The notes: generated from the letters alone by a model not told the origin. A DNA stretch of 64,000 nt from Methanocrinis alkalitolerans (GCF_029167205.1 NZ_JARFPL010000001.1:1-64000); one strand, 5' to 3'. Shown: positions 9,032-17,869, counted from the stretch's first letter. Translations and numbers: made by a program.

Positions 9032-9478
9032 TCATCCAGGAGAAGAAGCGATCTTGACAGATAAACAATGTTTTGATGTTACCTCCCTACGACAACCCCC
9101 ACCAACCCCGGCGATACCCCCCAACTCCTCCGCCACCGTTGCGACGATCTGCTTGGAGTCTGGCCCCTCGGTACGGACCTCCCTCGCCCTCTGGAGGATA
9201 AAGGCGTAGTCGGCGGTTATGTACTCGTCTATGTCGGTTCTGTGGCCTTGTATCCGCCCCGGAAAGAGCTTCACCCCCTGAACCTTCAGGAGGTGCCGAG
9301 AAGATTTGGACATGTTTCTATATCTGTACGGAGAGAACTCGACCGCCTCTAGAGGAGGGCATATCTGTATCAGCTCAAGAAGGGTGGGGGTGGAGATGGG
9401 GGAAGTCAGATGAACCACCCCCTATTCAGGATCCACGGTGGCTATCTCGACCCGAGAGTTGATGACTCGGATTAGCAT
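9032..9478 (-). pseudogene. DUF1699 protein with in-frame amber codon
   Basis: The sequence matches the DUF1699 family known from Methanosarcinales: a short N-terminal strand, a VHLTSPISTPTLLELIQICP segment, SKSSRHLLKVQGVKLFPG, then GHRTDIDEYI. The natural ATG is at 9476-9478 (MLIRVINSRVEIATVDPE), but TAG at 9422-9424 interrupts the frame after 18 codons and the rest continues in the same frame. The 128-codon frame starting at GTG 9418 lacks the first beta strand. It is either a recent pseudogene or a read-through case; family members have ordinary residues at this spot as far as I recall. Confidence 0.6.
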
Positions 9479-9844
9479 TATGGCCTCCTCGCTGTTTCAT
9501 AGAGGTTCATCTCACTTAAATTATTAAAATATATATTTGTGTGAATATTTTTTGTTGTCCTGAAGGCTCTCGCGGAGTCTTTCGCTGATTGGATAAGGCT
9601 ATTATTCTCATCAAGACTCCATTATTAATTCTGGTATTTATATAGTTCAGAATAAATGCAGATAAGCCTTAATCGTTTTTCTATTCAGGCTAACAGGGGT
9701 CAGCCAGCAGCACGTTAGTCAAATTGCTGCGGCGCACTCCGTAGCAAGCTGCGGGGTATACGATAAAAATTAAAACACCATTGTTTCTGTGCAATTCGCT
9801 ATATGGTCAAAAAGATTAAATAACTAAAACTCAGGTGAAATAAG
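9479..9844 (+). promoter_or_regulatory. upstream region of membrane paralogue B with hairpin
   Basis: No gene is visible here. A strong hairpin, TTGCTGCGG (9724-9732), loop CGCACT, CCGTAGCAA (9739-9747), has a 9-bp stem with one G-T wobble and lies about 100 bp ahead of the start at 9845. A TATA-like stretch TATTTATATAG lies near 9635. The sequence CCTCCTCGCTGTTTC at 9483 resembles the left end of the MITE copies and could be an isolated scar. Confidence 0.4.
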
Positions 9845-10966
9845 TTGATCTATATGCAATATGAGCTTTATATAGAATATTTACTTAATAAAACCAGAAT
9901 ACCTCATATATATATTTTATTTGCATTTTTTTGGGCGTTCGGTGGTTCAATGTTGATATATATTTTATTATCAGATTATGCTAAGATATATTATATAGAA
10001 TGGTATTATTATAATTTGGGCTTTCTTTGGTTTTTATCGGTTTTTATGACTTTAATTATGATCAGAAGATTACGAGACATATCTATCGATATATTTATCA
10101 AATGTAAATTGCCATATCCTAAGACAATGAATAGATGCAAAGAAAAATATTTGTATGCAATATTTACTCCATATAGACTTAAGAATAATGATTTAAACAA
10201 CTGTTTTAAATCTCGTAAAATATTATTGTATATAATATACAACCGTTTATCAATTGCTTTTTTAACCGCGATCTGTTTTGGTTCATTAGCTGCTGTAATA
10301 TCATATCATGATCTTGGATTTTTGCATGACTTTAACGATATTATGTTTATTTATGATATTTATGTAAACACAATATTTACCTTTTTAGGTGTTACCGGAG
10401 CTTGGATTGCTTCTATAGTGTTAATTTATATAATGGTAGGACTAGTATTATTATTGAGAAAATTTTTAATTGAAATTGATAATTTAGAAATTAATACTAC
10501 CAACTCAGTAATGAAACTCAAAAACTTGAATAGATTACACATGAATCTCTTATATGCTTATGCTTCGCTAATGATCGGTCTTCCAAGCCTTATGATCACA
10601 TTCGAGAAAAATGCTGGAAAAATAGTATTTTACACAGATGCTATATATCTTTTTCTTGCTCCCGTAGGCTTTTTTGTGATTTTATTTTTGCCGGGAATAT
10701 ACATACATAATATAATAAAGATAAGTAAAGACCAGTACACAGATCAATTATTAAATCTAATTGAAGATATGGAAAGAGTGATTTGCAGATACGAAAAAGA
10801 CAGTGAATATATCAATGCATGCATAGCGTATAATGCTTATATCAGTACCTTGGGTCGTTTAGAAAAAGTTAGAACGTGGCCTGTCGATAAAGAGAGCCTT
10901 ATGAAGATTATTGTAACATTTATGATAAGTATCATATCGATAATTGGTGACCATTTCTTTGTGTGA
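9845..10966 (+). CDS. polytopic membrane protein, island paralogue B
   Basis: This 373-residue protein is homologous end to end with the minus-strand gene at 1127-2272: YELYIEYLLNKTRIPHIYIL near the N-terminus, LRDISIDIF after helix 2, LHMNLLYAYASLMIGLPSL in the middle, and CIAYNAYI followed by KVRTWPVDKESLMKI near the end. It has about seven membrane segments. The TTG at 9845 is preferred as start because AGGTGA lies six bases upstream. The last residues diverge from paralogue A, ending in GDHFFV. Function unknown; the inverted pair brackets the island's mobile elements. Confidence 0.7.
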   Translation: MIYMQYELYIEYLLNKTRIPHIYILFAFFWAFGGSMLIYILLSDYAKIYYIEWYYYNLGFLWFLSVFMTLIMIRRLRDISIDIFIKCKLPYPKTMNRCKEKYLYAIFTPYRLKNNDLNNCFKSRKILLYIIYNRLSIAFLTAICFGSLAAVISYHDLGFLHDFNDIMFIYDIYVNTIFTFLGVTGAWIASIVLIYIMVGLVLLLRKFLIEIDNLEINTTNSVMKLKNLNRLHMNLLYAYASLMIGLPSLMITFEKNAGKIVFYTDAIYLFLAPVGFFVILFLPGIYIHNIIKISKDQYTDQLLNLIEDMERVICRYEKDSEYINACIAYNAYISTLGRLEKVRTWPVDKESLMKIIVTFMISIISIIGDHFFV

Positions 10967-11621
10967 AGTTTTTCGTCAACACCGGTCTAAATATGTCCAA
11001 TTACGGCGGAATAAAACTGTCCAGATGTTAATCCCTGAGCTGAACCGGAGGGGGTTGTGCCGATGCAGGCTTCACCAGAGCCTCACAGAGGTCCGATTTA
11101 TCAGGGCGAAGGATCTTCTTATCCAATCCATTTGAGCAATCTGGCCTCAAGAACCCGGAAGGACGGCAGATTCTCTGTATCCAGGTCTACTATGATAGGG
11201 TAGTTGGGTCCCACCGCTATTTTTATTCAGCCTTGATTTAAAAATCTCTGATTGAATCCTGAAGGATCTAACGGCAGAGATCGATACTGTCTCCTGGAAT
11301 GTGATTCTCTCCAGGCGGAGCGCTGGCGGCCCTGGAGGCGTTTTGGAGGGATGATCTCTTCCGATTTTTCCCCCTTCACACTTTAAAACGGTAGCCTCCT
11401 AGACGAAAATATATTGTATAAAACTTTTGTCATAATATCAAGCCAACATAGGGGGCCGAGATAAAACTTAAGCGGACGAAGAGACTCACATTCCGATCAC
11501 AGCAGACAGCGGAAGAGTGGCTTGAGAGAGAGGCGACGATCTCGATGCCTAGGGCAAGTGCATCCAAGCTCTCCAAGGTCATCGCTGTAATCCATTAAGC
11601 AGATCGAGGAGCGAACAAGAT
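10967..11621. other. intergenic transition, no clear gene
   Basis: Base composition changes here from AT-rich island to GC-rich DNA. A short minus-strand frame near 11120-11215 (GPNYPIIVDLDTENLPSFRV) looks like a protein fragment, and a 46-codon plus-strand frame near 11460-11600 (QQTAEEWLEREATIS) could be another remnant. A TATA-like AAAATATATTGTATAAAAC lies around 11406-11424, about 200 bp ahead of the gene at 11622. Nothing here is certain enough to call as a gene. Confidence 0.35.
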
Positions 11622-12158
11622 ATGAAACCAGACGTAGCGTTCTTGATTTCCTCTGAGGAGGCCGAACATATCAGCGATATCCCCAAAGACTTCACGACCC
11701 GCGAGAGATGGTTTATCGCCGAGGACGAGACCGAGACCTGGGTCTCCTTGACGTTTCTGGAGGGACTTCGATCTATCGGCCGGGACCCCGAGATCTTGCA
11801 GGCGTCCGAGGAGCTTCCTGTATTTTGCGGTCCAGCTTCGCCGATCGATACGGTTGAGCACGGGGACGAATTGACGGCACGAGCGTTATCACTTATCCCC
11901 GAGGCCGTTGGTGTGGTCTATGTGGGCTGGGAATACCAAAGAGAGTTCGCCATGGAGTTCATGACCTGGATGGAACGGTTCTTCTGCTATTCCCAAAAGG
12001 ATGGTCGTCCCCTTACCTGGCTGATCCTCTCCGACCCATCGGGCCAGCGCGACGATACGGGGCGAGAGGTGGCGAGGTGGGCGCATACATCCCTATACCG
12101 CCGAGAAGATAGCTTTAAGGTCTGGCTGGAGGGGCTGGGTTTCAATCTCGACGAATAA
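11622..12158 (+). CDS. hypothetical protein, 178 aa
   Basis: I do not recognise this acidic, soluble protein. Features are an N-terminal MKPDVAFLISSEEAEHISDI segment, a central VVYVGWEYQREFAMEF stretch, and a Trp-rich C-terminal part ending in LGFNLDE. There is no signal peptide, membrane helix or cysteine cluster. It is followed after 117 bp by a decayed XPB-type helicase and then a NACHT protein, so it sits in an accessory block. A weak AGGA-type site (GGAGCGA) precedes the ATG. Confidence 0.5.
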   Translation: MKPDVAFLISSEEAEHISDIPKDFTTRERWFIAEDETETWVSLTFLEGLRSIGRDPEILQASEELPVFCGPASPIDTVEHGDELTARALSLIPEAVGVVYVGWEYQREFAMEFMTWMERFFCYSQKDGRPLTWLILSDPSGQRDDTGREVARWAHTSLYRREDSFKVWLEGLGFNLDE

Positions 12159-12275
12159 CCGGCACCGCCATCTAAATGACCAATATAATAATTGGATAAG
12201 CGATCCATCTAACCGACGAACAGCTGTAGAGCCATATATTGCACCCCTCGATGAAGACCAACAGACAATGAAGCC

Positions 12276-13649
12276 ATGAAGCTCACCTTCGATAAAGGGA
12301 CGATCCTGATCCGCGGAGAAGCCCGGGTACCCAATTCCATTTGGGACGAGCGCTCCAGGGCCTTCAGAGCAATGGCTCTCTACTACAGGGATATCGTCGA
12401 CTTCCTGAAGACCTCGGGCCTTGAATTCAGGGACGACGTCCTCAACCTCATCCCATGCCCCGAACTTCAGAGCAGCGTCGTATTGAGAGATTATCAGAGG
12501 CAGGCCCTCGATGCCTGGTCTGCTAACGGTCATAGGGGCGTTATCGTCCTGCCAACAGGTAGCGGAAAGACGGTTGTTGGTATAAAGGCCATATCGCTCC
12601 TCAACACCCCAACTCTTGTCGTGGCCCCTACCCTCGACCTGGTGGATCAGTGGCGCGCCCGTCTGAACGAGGAGTTCGATACCGACGTAGGCGTATTTGG
12701 TGGAGGAGTGCGGGACATTAAGGCTTTGACCGTCTCCACCTACGACTCGGCATACATCCATGCAGCCAAACTCGGGAACAGGTTCGCCCTCGTGATCTTC
12801 GATGAGGTCCACCACCTCCCTACTGCCGGGTATCGGAACATAGCCGAGATGTTCGCCTCTCCTTACAGGATGGGGTTGACGGCCACCTTCGAGCGGGAGG
12901 ACTGTCTCCATGAAGAGCTGAACCGGCTGGTGGGCGGGAAGGTCTTCGAGAAGAGGGTAAAGGAGCTCGCCGGCAAGCACCTGTCACCCTTCCGTCTCGA
13001 GAAGATCACCGTCGATTTGACCGATGAAGAGCAACAGGAATACGATATAAATCAGAAAACCTTCTCGAACTATCTGGCCAGGATCGACTTAACCATCCGG
13101 GGGCCTTCCGACTTCCAGAAGCTGGTCATGAGAAGCGGCAGAGATCCTGGTGCCAGGAGAGCGTTGCTCGCACGGAACCGGGCGAGGGAGATAGCTTACA
13201 ACAGCTCCTCGAAGATAGGTACTCTATCGACGATCCTGAAGAATCACAGAGACGGCAAGATCTTCATCTTCACCGAGCACAACAAGCTCGTCCACCGGAT
13301 CTCAAAAGAGTTTCTGATACCCGCCATCACCTATAGAACCCCGTCCTAAGAGAGGAGCGAGATCCTGGACAGGTTCCGATCAGGGATGTACAGGGCGGTG
13401 GTCACCTCCAAGGTACTGGACGAGGGTATCGACGTTCCGGACGCGGACGTGGGCGTCATCCTCAGCGGCACGGGAAGCGAGCGGGCCTTTGCGGAGTCGT
13501 GGGAAGACGACGGATTTATGCAGCAGGTTGCTGAACAAATTCCGTGGTTACACAATTGATTCATCCTGGATAAGATGAGGGATAGGTCCGGACGGGAGTG
13601 GTACCTTCACAAGACGGTGAAGAACGGTTGGAGTCGGAACGTCCACTAA
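12276..13649 (+). pseudogene. XPB/RAD25-type SF2 helicase, broken
   Basis: The N-terminal 357 residues match archaeal XPB helicases: the family N-terminal domain, Walker A VLPTGSGKTVVG, motif Ia PTLDLVDQWR, DEVHH (motif II) and LTATFERED (motif III), then the start of helicase domain 2. TAA at 13347-13349 stops the frame, yet the next codons keep reading family sequence in the same frame (RSEILDRFRSGMYR, VTSKVLDEGIDVP). A further frame change after about 13470 spoils the motif VI region, although a VVGRRR-like remnant and a C-terminal tail up to 13649 are visible. The motor cannot be complete, so it is probably inactive. Confidence 0.75.
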
Positions 13650-13694
13650 AAATCATAGTGCGAAAACTTTTAGCACCAATAGATCCTCAAATAC

Positions 13695-15494
13695 TTGAGG
13701 CAAGAGATGATCCCCATATCCCTCCGCACGTTATCGCGCTTCATCACCTTTTCTGCCTGCCTAATTTTCATCATATGGGGGTACAGTGATTACAGCAACG
13801 GGATCATGCCTTATCCCCAGGCGGCGGGTTTTCTGCTCGCTTTGGCTGCCTTTCTCGGGTCGTCCCGAGTCTCTGAGAAGCCTGTCTTTAAGCCGTCTGA
13901 AAAGGAATTGGCCGCCCGCGACGCCCACAATCGCCAGGCGATGCTCAACCGGGTGCGGGACTTCTGGGTGAAGGGGGTGCTGGAGAGCTCCCCCCACGAG
14001 GAGGCGCGGATCGAGCTGGGCCTGGAGGAGCGAAGAGACGCCGTCGCCGAGCGCCCCTGGGACGTGATACTGCGGACCCCGGACCGGCCGGACTGCGTCC
14101 TTCCTCCCGGAACTAAGATCTCCGACGTCTTCGAGAGGGTCGGCCGGTCCCTCCTCATCCTGGGAGAGCCGGGGGCCGGGAAGACCACCACCCTGCTGGA
14201 GCTTGCGAGGGAGATGATCGACCGGGCCGGGGAGGACCCCTCGGAAAAGATACCGGTCGTCTTCAACCTATCTTCATGGACCGACCCGAAGCAGCCGATC
14301 GCCGACTGGCTGACAGAGGAGCTGAGGGCGAAGTACAACATCCCGAAGAAGATCGCCGCCCCCTGGGTCGAGAACGACTCTTTCCTCCTTCTCCTCGACG
14401 GCCTCGACGAAGTCGCACCGGAAAGAAGGGACGCTTGCGTCGTGGCGATCAACAGCTATCTCGATGAGCACCTGGTCCCGGTGGTGGTCTGCTGTCGTAA
14501 AGAGGAGTACGATGCCCTGGATGGCAGGCTCAACTTACAGAGTGCGGTCCTCCTGCAGCCCCTGACGCCCGAGCAGATCGATGGCTATCTCGAAAGACTT
14601 AGCCCGGATCTCAACGCTCTTCGAGAGGCGCTACAAAGCGATCGCGAACTTCAGCAGTTCGCCCAAACACCCCTGATACTTAGCATTATGACCCTCGCTT
14701 ATCGAGGGATGCCTATTGAAGAGCTTCAATCGCTCGGCTCTATTGAGGACCGGCGCAGGCATCTCTTAAAGACCTACGTCGATAAGATGTTCAAGCGTGA
14801 CGTTCCAAGGACCGATTCGAAGCTGTATCCAAAAGATAAGATGATTCACTGGCTCTCCTGGCTGGCCCGGAAAATGTCGGAGCATAACCAGACCGTGTTC
14901 ATGATCGAGCGGATGCATCCTAGCTGGTTGGATACGAAAGCTCAAATGCGGCTGTATTCGATGATAATTGATCTGGTCGGTGGGCTGAGATTTGGGGCGA
15001 ATTCTGGGCTGTGGGTTGGGTTGATTGTTGGCTTTTGGATTGTTTGGCTGAGTTTTGGGCCTATTGTCGGGCTGTTTGTTGGGATAATTCTTGGGATAAT
15101 TGTTGGGGAAATTGTTACTGCGATTCTTGGGCTGGATGATGGTGAGGATCGTGAGATAGAACTTGATGAGGACCGGGGGAATTTTGGACTGATTGTTGGA
15201 CTGATTGTTGGGCTGTTTGTTGGGCTGAGTGTGGGGCTGAGTGTTAGGCTGAGTGTGGGGCTGAGTGTGGGGCTGTTTACTGGGCTAATTTTTGCTGGTG
15301 TGAACGTCATCGAACATTTCGTCCTCCGTCTAATACTCTGCCGCGAAGACTTCCTCCCCTGGAGGCTGGTCCCCTTCCTCGACTACGCCGCCGAGCGGAT
15401 ATTCCTCCGCAAAGTCGGCGGAGGCTACGTCTTCGTCCACCGGATGCTTATGGAGTACTTCGCCTCCCTAGAGCCTGGACCTGGCGGAAGGTGA
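13695..15494 (+). CDS. membrane NACHT NTPase with GL-repeat domain
   Basis: This 599-residue STAND-type NTPase begins with two membrane helices (about residues 15-57), then a linker (RVRDFWVKGVLESSP) known from bacterial NACHT proteins. The NACHT core has Walker A GEPGAGKTTT (about 157) and Walker B LLLLDGLDEV (about 235). Residues 420-535 form a hydrophobic region of repeated VGLxVGL units, followed by a conserved C-terminal FLDYAAERIFLRKVGGGYVF motif. Such proteins are common in cyanobacteria and Chloroflexi, so gene transfer is likely. Role unknown; NACHT proteins include antiviral sensors. ATG at 13707 is an alternative start. Confidence 0.8.
   Translation: MRQEMIPISLRTLSRFITFSACLIFIIWGYSDYSNGIMPYPQAAGFLLALAAFLGSSRVSEKPVFKPSEKELAARDAHNRQAMLNRVRDFWVKGVLESSPHEEARIELGLEERRDAVAERPWDVILRTPDRPDCVLPPGTKISDVFERVGRSLLILGEPGAGKTTTLLELAREMIDRAGEDPSEKIPVVFNLSSWTDPKQPIADWLTEELRAKYNIPKKIAAPWVENDSFLLLLDGLDEVAPERRDACVVAINSYLDEHLVPVVVCCRKEEYDALDGRLNLQSAVLLQPLTPEQIDGYLERLSPDLNALREALQSDRELQQFAQTPLILSIMTLAYRGMPIEELQSLGSIEDRRRHLLKTYVDKMFKRDVPRTDSKLYPKDKMIHWLSWLARKMSEHNQTVFMIERMHPSWLDTKAQMRLYSMIIDLVGGLRFGANSGLWVGLIVGFWIVWLSFGPIVGLFVGIILGIIVGEIVTAILGLDDGEDREIELDEDRGNFGLIVGLIVGLFVGLSVGLSVRLSVGLSVGLFTGLIFAGVNVIEHFVLRLILCREDFLPWRLVPFLDYAAERIFLRKVGGGYVFVHRMLMEYFASLEPGPGGR
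15158..15285 (+). repeat. degenerate in-gene GL-repeat DNA
   Basis: Within the NACHT gene the DNA carries degenerate 12-bp units of the type GGGCTGAGTGTG that encode V-G-L-S steps. Units at 15221-15280 are nearly identical, a configuration prone to slippage in multiples of three bases that would change the length of the membrane domain without breaking the frame. Confidence 0.6.
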
Positions 15495-15508
15495 AATCTT
15501 TTATCAGG

Positions 15509-15604
15509 CCGGAAACGGAAACCTTCATCACCCCCATCCCCCACCACCAAACGACCGTGAACTGCGACGTTCTGGTGGCGGGGGCCTTCCCCTCGGGGAT
15601 CGCA
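15509..15604 (+). pseudogene. duplicated 5' fragment of the flavoprotein gene
   Basis: About 95 bp here, including GAAACCTTCATCA and CTGCGACGTTCTGGTGG, match about 16293-16386, which is the upstream region and first 16 codons of the flavoprotein gene at 16339. Identity is roughly 85 percent by eye. The fragment still reads CDVLVAGAFPSGIAS from a GTG, with the second FAD-motif residue region altered (GAF for GAS), then loses similarity. The HicBA pair lies between the two copies. Confidence 0.75.
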
Positions 15605-15722
15605 TCCGGTCCACGATTGGGCGGAAATTCCCAGGGAAGGGGAGAAGGCAACTATGTGGAGGTTCCTCGAAAGGAGGATGGTTTAACTGATGGGTCGCAT
15701 ATATTCGACCGGGTGATTGGAC

Positions 15723-15935
15723 ATGTGGACGTTTACGGCTGTGGTCTATAGGGAAGAGGAGATGTACGTGGCTCAATGCCCCGAGGTCGGGACGGTCAGC
15801 CAGGGGAAGACGCCAGAGGAGGCCGTGGACAACCTGAAAGAGGCGACCGAGCTTTACCTGGAGGAGTTTCCTCTGGAAGAGAAGAGACGACCTTTCATAA
15901 CCACCTTTGAGGTGGTTCACGTTGTCAAAGCTTAG
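15723..15935 (+). CDS. hicB: HicB-type antitoxin
   Basis: The protein of about 70 residues has the HicB partial RNase-H-like fold signature: FTAVVYREEEMYVAQCPEVG, then a G-x-T-x-EEA step (GKTPEEAVDNLKEATELYLE) and a short C-terminal tail. HicB binds HicA and blocks its RNase activity; no separate DNA-binding domain is visible here, so it is the short form. ATG 15723 is preferred over the TTG two codons earlier. The gene overlaps the start of hicA by 14 bp, as is usual for this module although the order (antitoxin first) is less common. Confidence 0.85.
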   Translation: MWTFTAVVYREEEMYVAQCPEVGTVSQGKTPEEAVDNLKEATELYLEEFPLEEKRRPFITTFEVVHVVKA

Positions 15936-16152
15936 GACGGTCTCCGGCGAGGCGGCGGTCAAGATACTCTGTAACAAGTTCGATTTTGAGATCAGCGGAC
16001 GCACCGGAAGTCACGTTCGGCTATCGAAGATGACGCACGACGGAAAGGTCGGGACTGTGGTGCCCATGCATCGGGAACTGAAAATTGGTACGTTGAAGGG
16101 CGTGCTGAAGCTGGCAAAGGTCGACGAGGACGAGTTTGCCGAGTATTTGTGA
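15922..16152 (+). CDS. hicA: HicA-type mRNA interferase toxin
   Basis: The product has the double-stranded RNA-binding-like HicA fold: KLRTVSGEAAVKILCNKFDF, then the catalytic-His region GRTGSHVRLSK, a second strand and a final H-R-E-L-K-I-GTLKGVLK segment. HicA toxins cleave mRNA during stress; the conserved Gly-Ser-His is present, so it should be active. TTG at 15922 gives the family-typical start (MSKLRTVSG). The gene overlaps hicB and lies between two copies of a flavoprotein 5' fragment. Confidence 0.85.
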   Translation: MSKLRTVSGEAAVKILCNKFDFEISGRTGSHVRLSKMTHDGKVGTVVPMHRELKIGTLKGVLKLAKVDEDEFAEYL

Positions 16153-16338
16153 TCGTCCGTTCTCGGGTCGGGCTCGTTCCTGTTGAGGGCTTTGATTCAT
16201 CTTGTTTTTCGAGGGCTCGATCTCTTCGCCTCTGCCTGAACCTGCATGAGATTCCCGGACTTGCCAGGCTCCTAGCGTTTTGCCCCTCTTTGTCCGAAAC
16301 AGAAACCTTCATCATCCCCTTTCTCCCACCAAACATCC

Positions 16339-17499
16339 GTGTACTGCGACGTTCTGGTGGTGGGGGCCTCCCCCTCGGGGATCGCCGCCGCCACATCAGC
16401 CGCCGAAGGCGGCGCTGAGGTGATCCTCCTCGACAAAGAAATGGGCGGCGACTTCGACCACCCGGCGAACACCTTCTTCGACGGTATGTTCCGCCGGGCG
16501 GGTCTGGAGGTGGAGGAGGAGTACGTCCTCCACGACCTCGAAGGGATGAGGATAATATCGCCCGCTGGCCACGCCGTCGAGATCCCGGCGCCGGGCAGGT
16601 TCATCGACCGGGGGAAATTCGACGCCCTCTACCTCGGCAGGGCCGAGGGGGCCGGGGTCCGGCTCATGCGGGGCGTCGCCCGGTCCGCCCCCCTCGCGGG
16701 TTCGGGGCGGCGGGTCGAGACCGATGCCGGGGAGATCGGGGCCCGGGTCGTCATCGACGCCTCCGGGGTCGATGGATTGATCGCGAGAAAAGAGGGGCTT
16801 TCGCCCCTGAAGCATCCGGAGGACGTCGCCTGGGCCGCCGAGGCGGTCGTCGAGCTTTCGGGACTCGGGGAGGAGAAATACTTCGAGTACTTCGTTGGCT
16901 CGATCTCGCCGGGGTGGAAGGCGACCTTCTCCCCCGGTGGAGGGGATTTGGCGACTTTGGGGGTCTTCGTCCGGGGGCACGGCCGGGACGTCCGGCCGTT
17001 CCTCGACCGGTTCGTGGAGCTGTTTAAGAAATACAAGTCCGCCGAGTACGACGTCTCGGAGATGAAGGTCGTCTCCATCAACCGGGGCGGGGACGCCATC
17101 GCTGCGCTCCCCGGCGAGATCGTCGCCGACTCCCTGATGGCGACGGGGGCGGCGGCGGGGATGAGCGGGATCGCCTACGCCATGCGGGCGGGGACGATCG
17201 CCGGGGAGGTGGCCGCCGGGGCCGTGGGATCGGGGGACGTATCGATCCGGGGGTTCTCGCCCTACATCCGACGGTGGCGCCGGGAGTTCGGCCTGGAGTA
17301 TCGGATGGGTCGGGCGTCTCTATTGACCCTCGGCAGGATGAGGGATGAGGAGATAGACCGGCTGGCTTTGGGCCTTTCTAAGAGGGACCTCGGCGTTCCG
17401 GGGTCCTTCTTCAGGAAGGGGCTCTCGACGGGGATATCCCTGGCCACGACGCGGCCCCGGACGATCCCCAGCCTCGTCAGAAGCTTCGTCGAGGGCTGA
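16339..17499 (+). CDS. geranylgeranyl reductase-family flavoprotein
   Basis: This 386-residue FAD-dependent oxidoreductase begins with a Rossmann dinucleotide motif (CDVLVVGASPSGIAAATSA) starting from GTG, has the R-x-KFD step (FIDRGKFDALY), and the second FAD motif with GAAAGMSGIAYAMRAG near residue 270. The family includes the enzymes that reduce geranylgeranyl chains of archaeal membrane lipids and other isoprenoids, using FAD and a reduced ferredoxin or F420 donor. The exact substrate cannot be read from sequence. Its promoter and first codons are duplicated at 15509-15604 beyond the HicBA module. Confidence 0.75.
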   Translation: MYCDVLVVGASPSGIAAATSAAEGGAEVILLDKEMGGDFDHPANTFFDGMFRRAGLEVEEEYVLHDLEGMRIISPAGHAVEIPAPGRFIDRGKFDALYLGRAEGAGVRLMRGVARSAPLAGSGRRVETDAGEIGARVVIDASGVDGLIARKEGLSPLKHPEDVAWAAEAVVELSGLGEEKYFEYFVGSISPGWKATFSPGGGDLATLGVFVRGHGRDVRPFLDRFVELFKKYKSAEYDVSEMKVVSINRGGDAIAALPGEIVADSLMATGAAAGMSGIAYAMRAGTIAGEVAAGAVGSGDVSIRGFSPYIRRWRREFGLEYRMGRASLLTLGRMRDEEIDRLALGLSKRDLGVPGSFFRKGLSTGISLATTRPRTIPSLVRSFVEG

Positions 17500-17537
17500 A
17501 GAGGACGCGGGTCCAGAGGCCCGAGCCCGTCATCAGG

Positions 17538-17843
17538 TCAGGCCACCTCGACGTTGCTGCTCTCCTCTCTGCCGCCGCCGTCCTCGGGGAGCTTGATCTC
17601 GCCGTATGTCGCCTCGTACCTCTTCAGGTTCGTTGAGAGGGCCCGCAGCAGCCGTTTTGCATGTCGGGGGGTTATCGTCACGATCGCCCTTCCCTGGGCG
17701 AGGTTCGTCTCGGGGATCTTGTGGAGGAAGGTGAGGGTGACCTCGTCGTCGGCGTGGCTTATCTTGATCAGGTTCGCATATACCGGCTCCAGGCTATCGG
17801 GGATCCTGACCCCCAGCTGCTGCGTCCTTTTCTTATCCGTCAA
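17538..17843 (-). CDS. DUF3467 family protein
   Basis: The 101-residue protein shows the DUF3467 pattern: IPDSLEPVYANLIKISHADD, then a central strand, then an ITPRHAKRLLRALSTNLKRYE helix and YGEIKLPED near the end. The family is small and of unknown function. It runs convergent to the flavoprotein gene and divergent from the gene at 17870; only 26 bp separates its ATG from that of its divergent neighbour, so any promoters overlap. Confidence 0.75.
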   Translation of the reverse strand: MTDKKRTQQLGVRIPDSLEPVYANLIKISHADDEVTLTFLHKIPETNLAQGRAIVTITPRHAKRLLRALSTNLKRYEATYGEIKLPEDGGGREESSNVEVA

Positions 17844-17869
17844 ACTGCTTCACCGGAGGGTTTGTTGGT

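Noticed and set aside
9481..9500. Third MITE end (CCTCCTCGCTGTTTC)
   Set aside because: Similarity covers only about 15 bases, with no matching right end or target duplication; could be chance.
10944..11135. 63-codon frame overlapping the end of membrane paralogue B
   Set aside because: Overlaps a real gene, has Arg/Cys-rich composition typical of a chance frame and no ribosome binding site.
13598..13789. Short frame overlapping the start of the NACHT gene
   Set aside because: Partly the helicase remnant in another frame; no conserved features.
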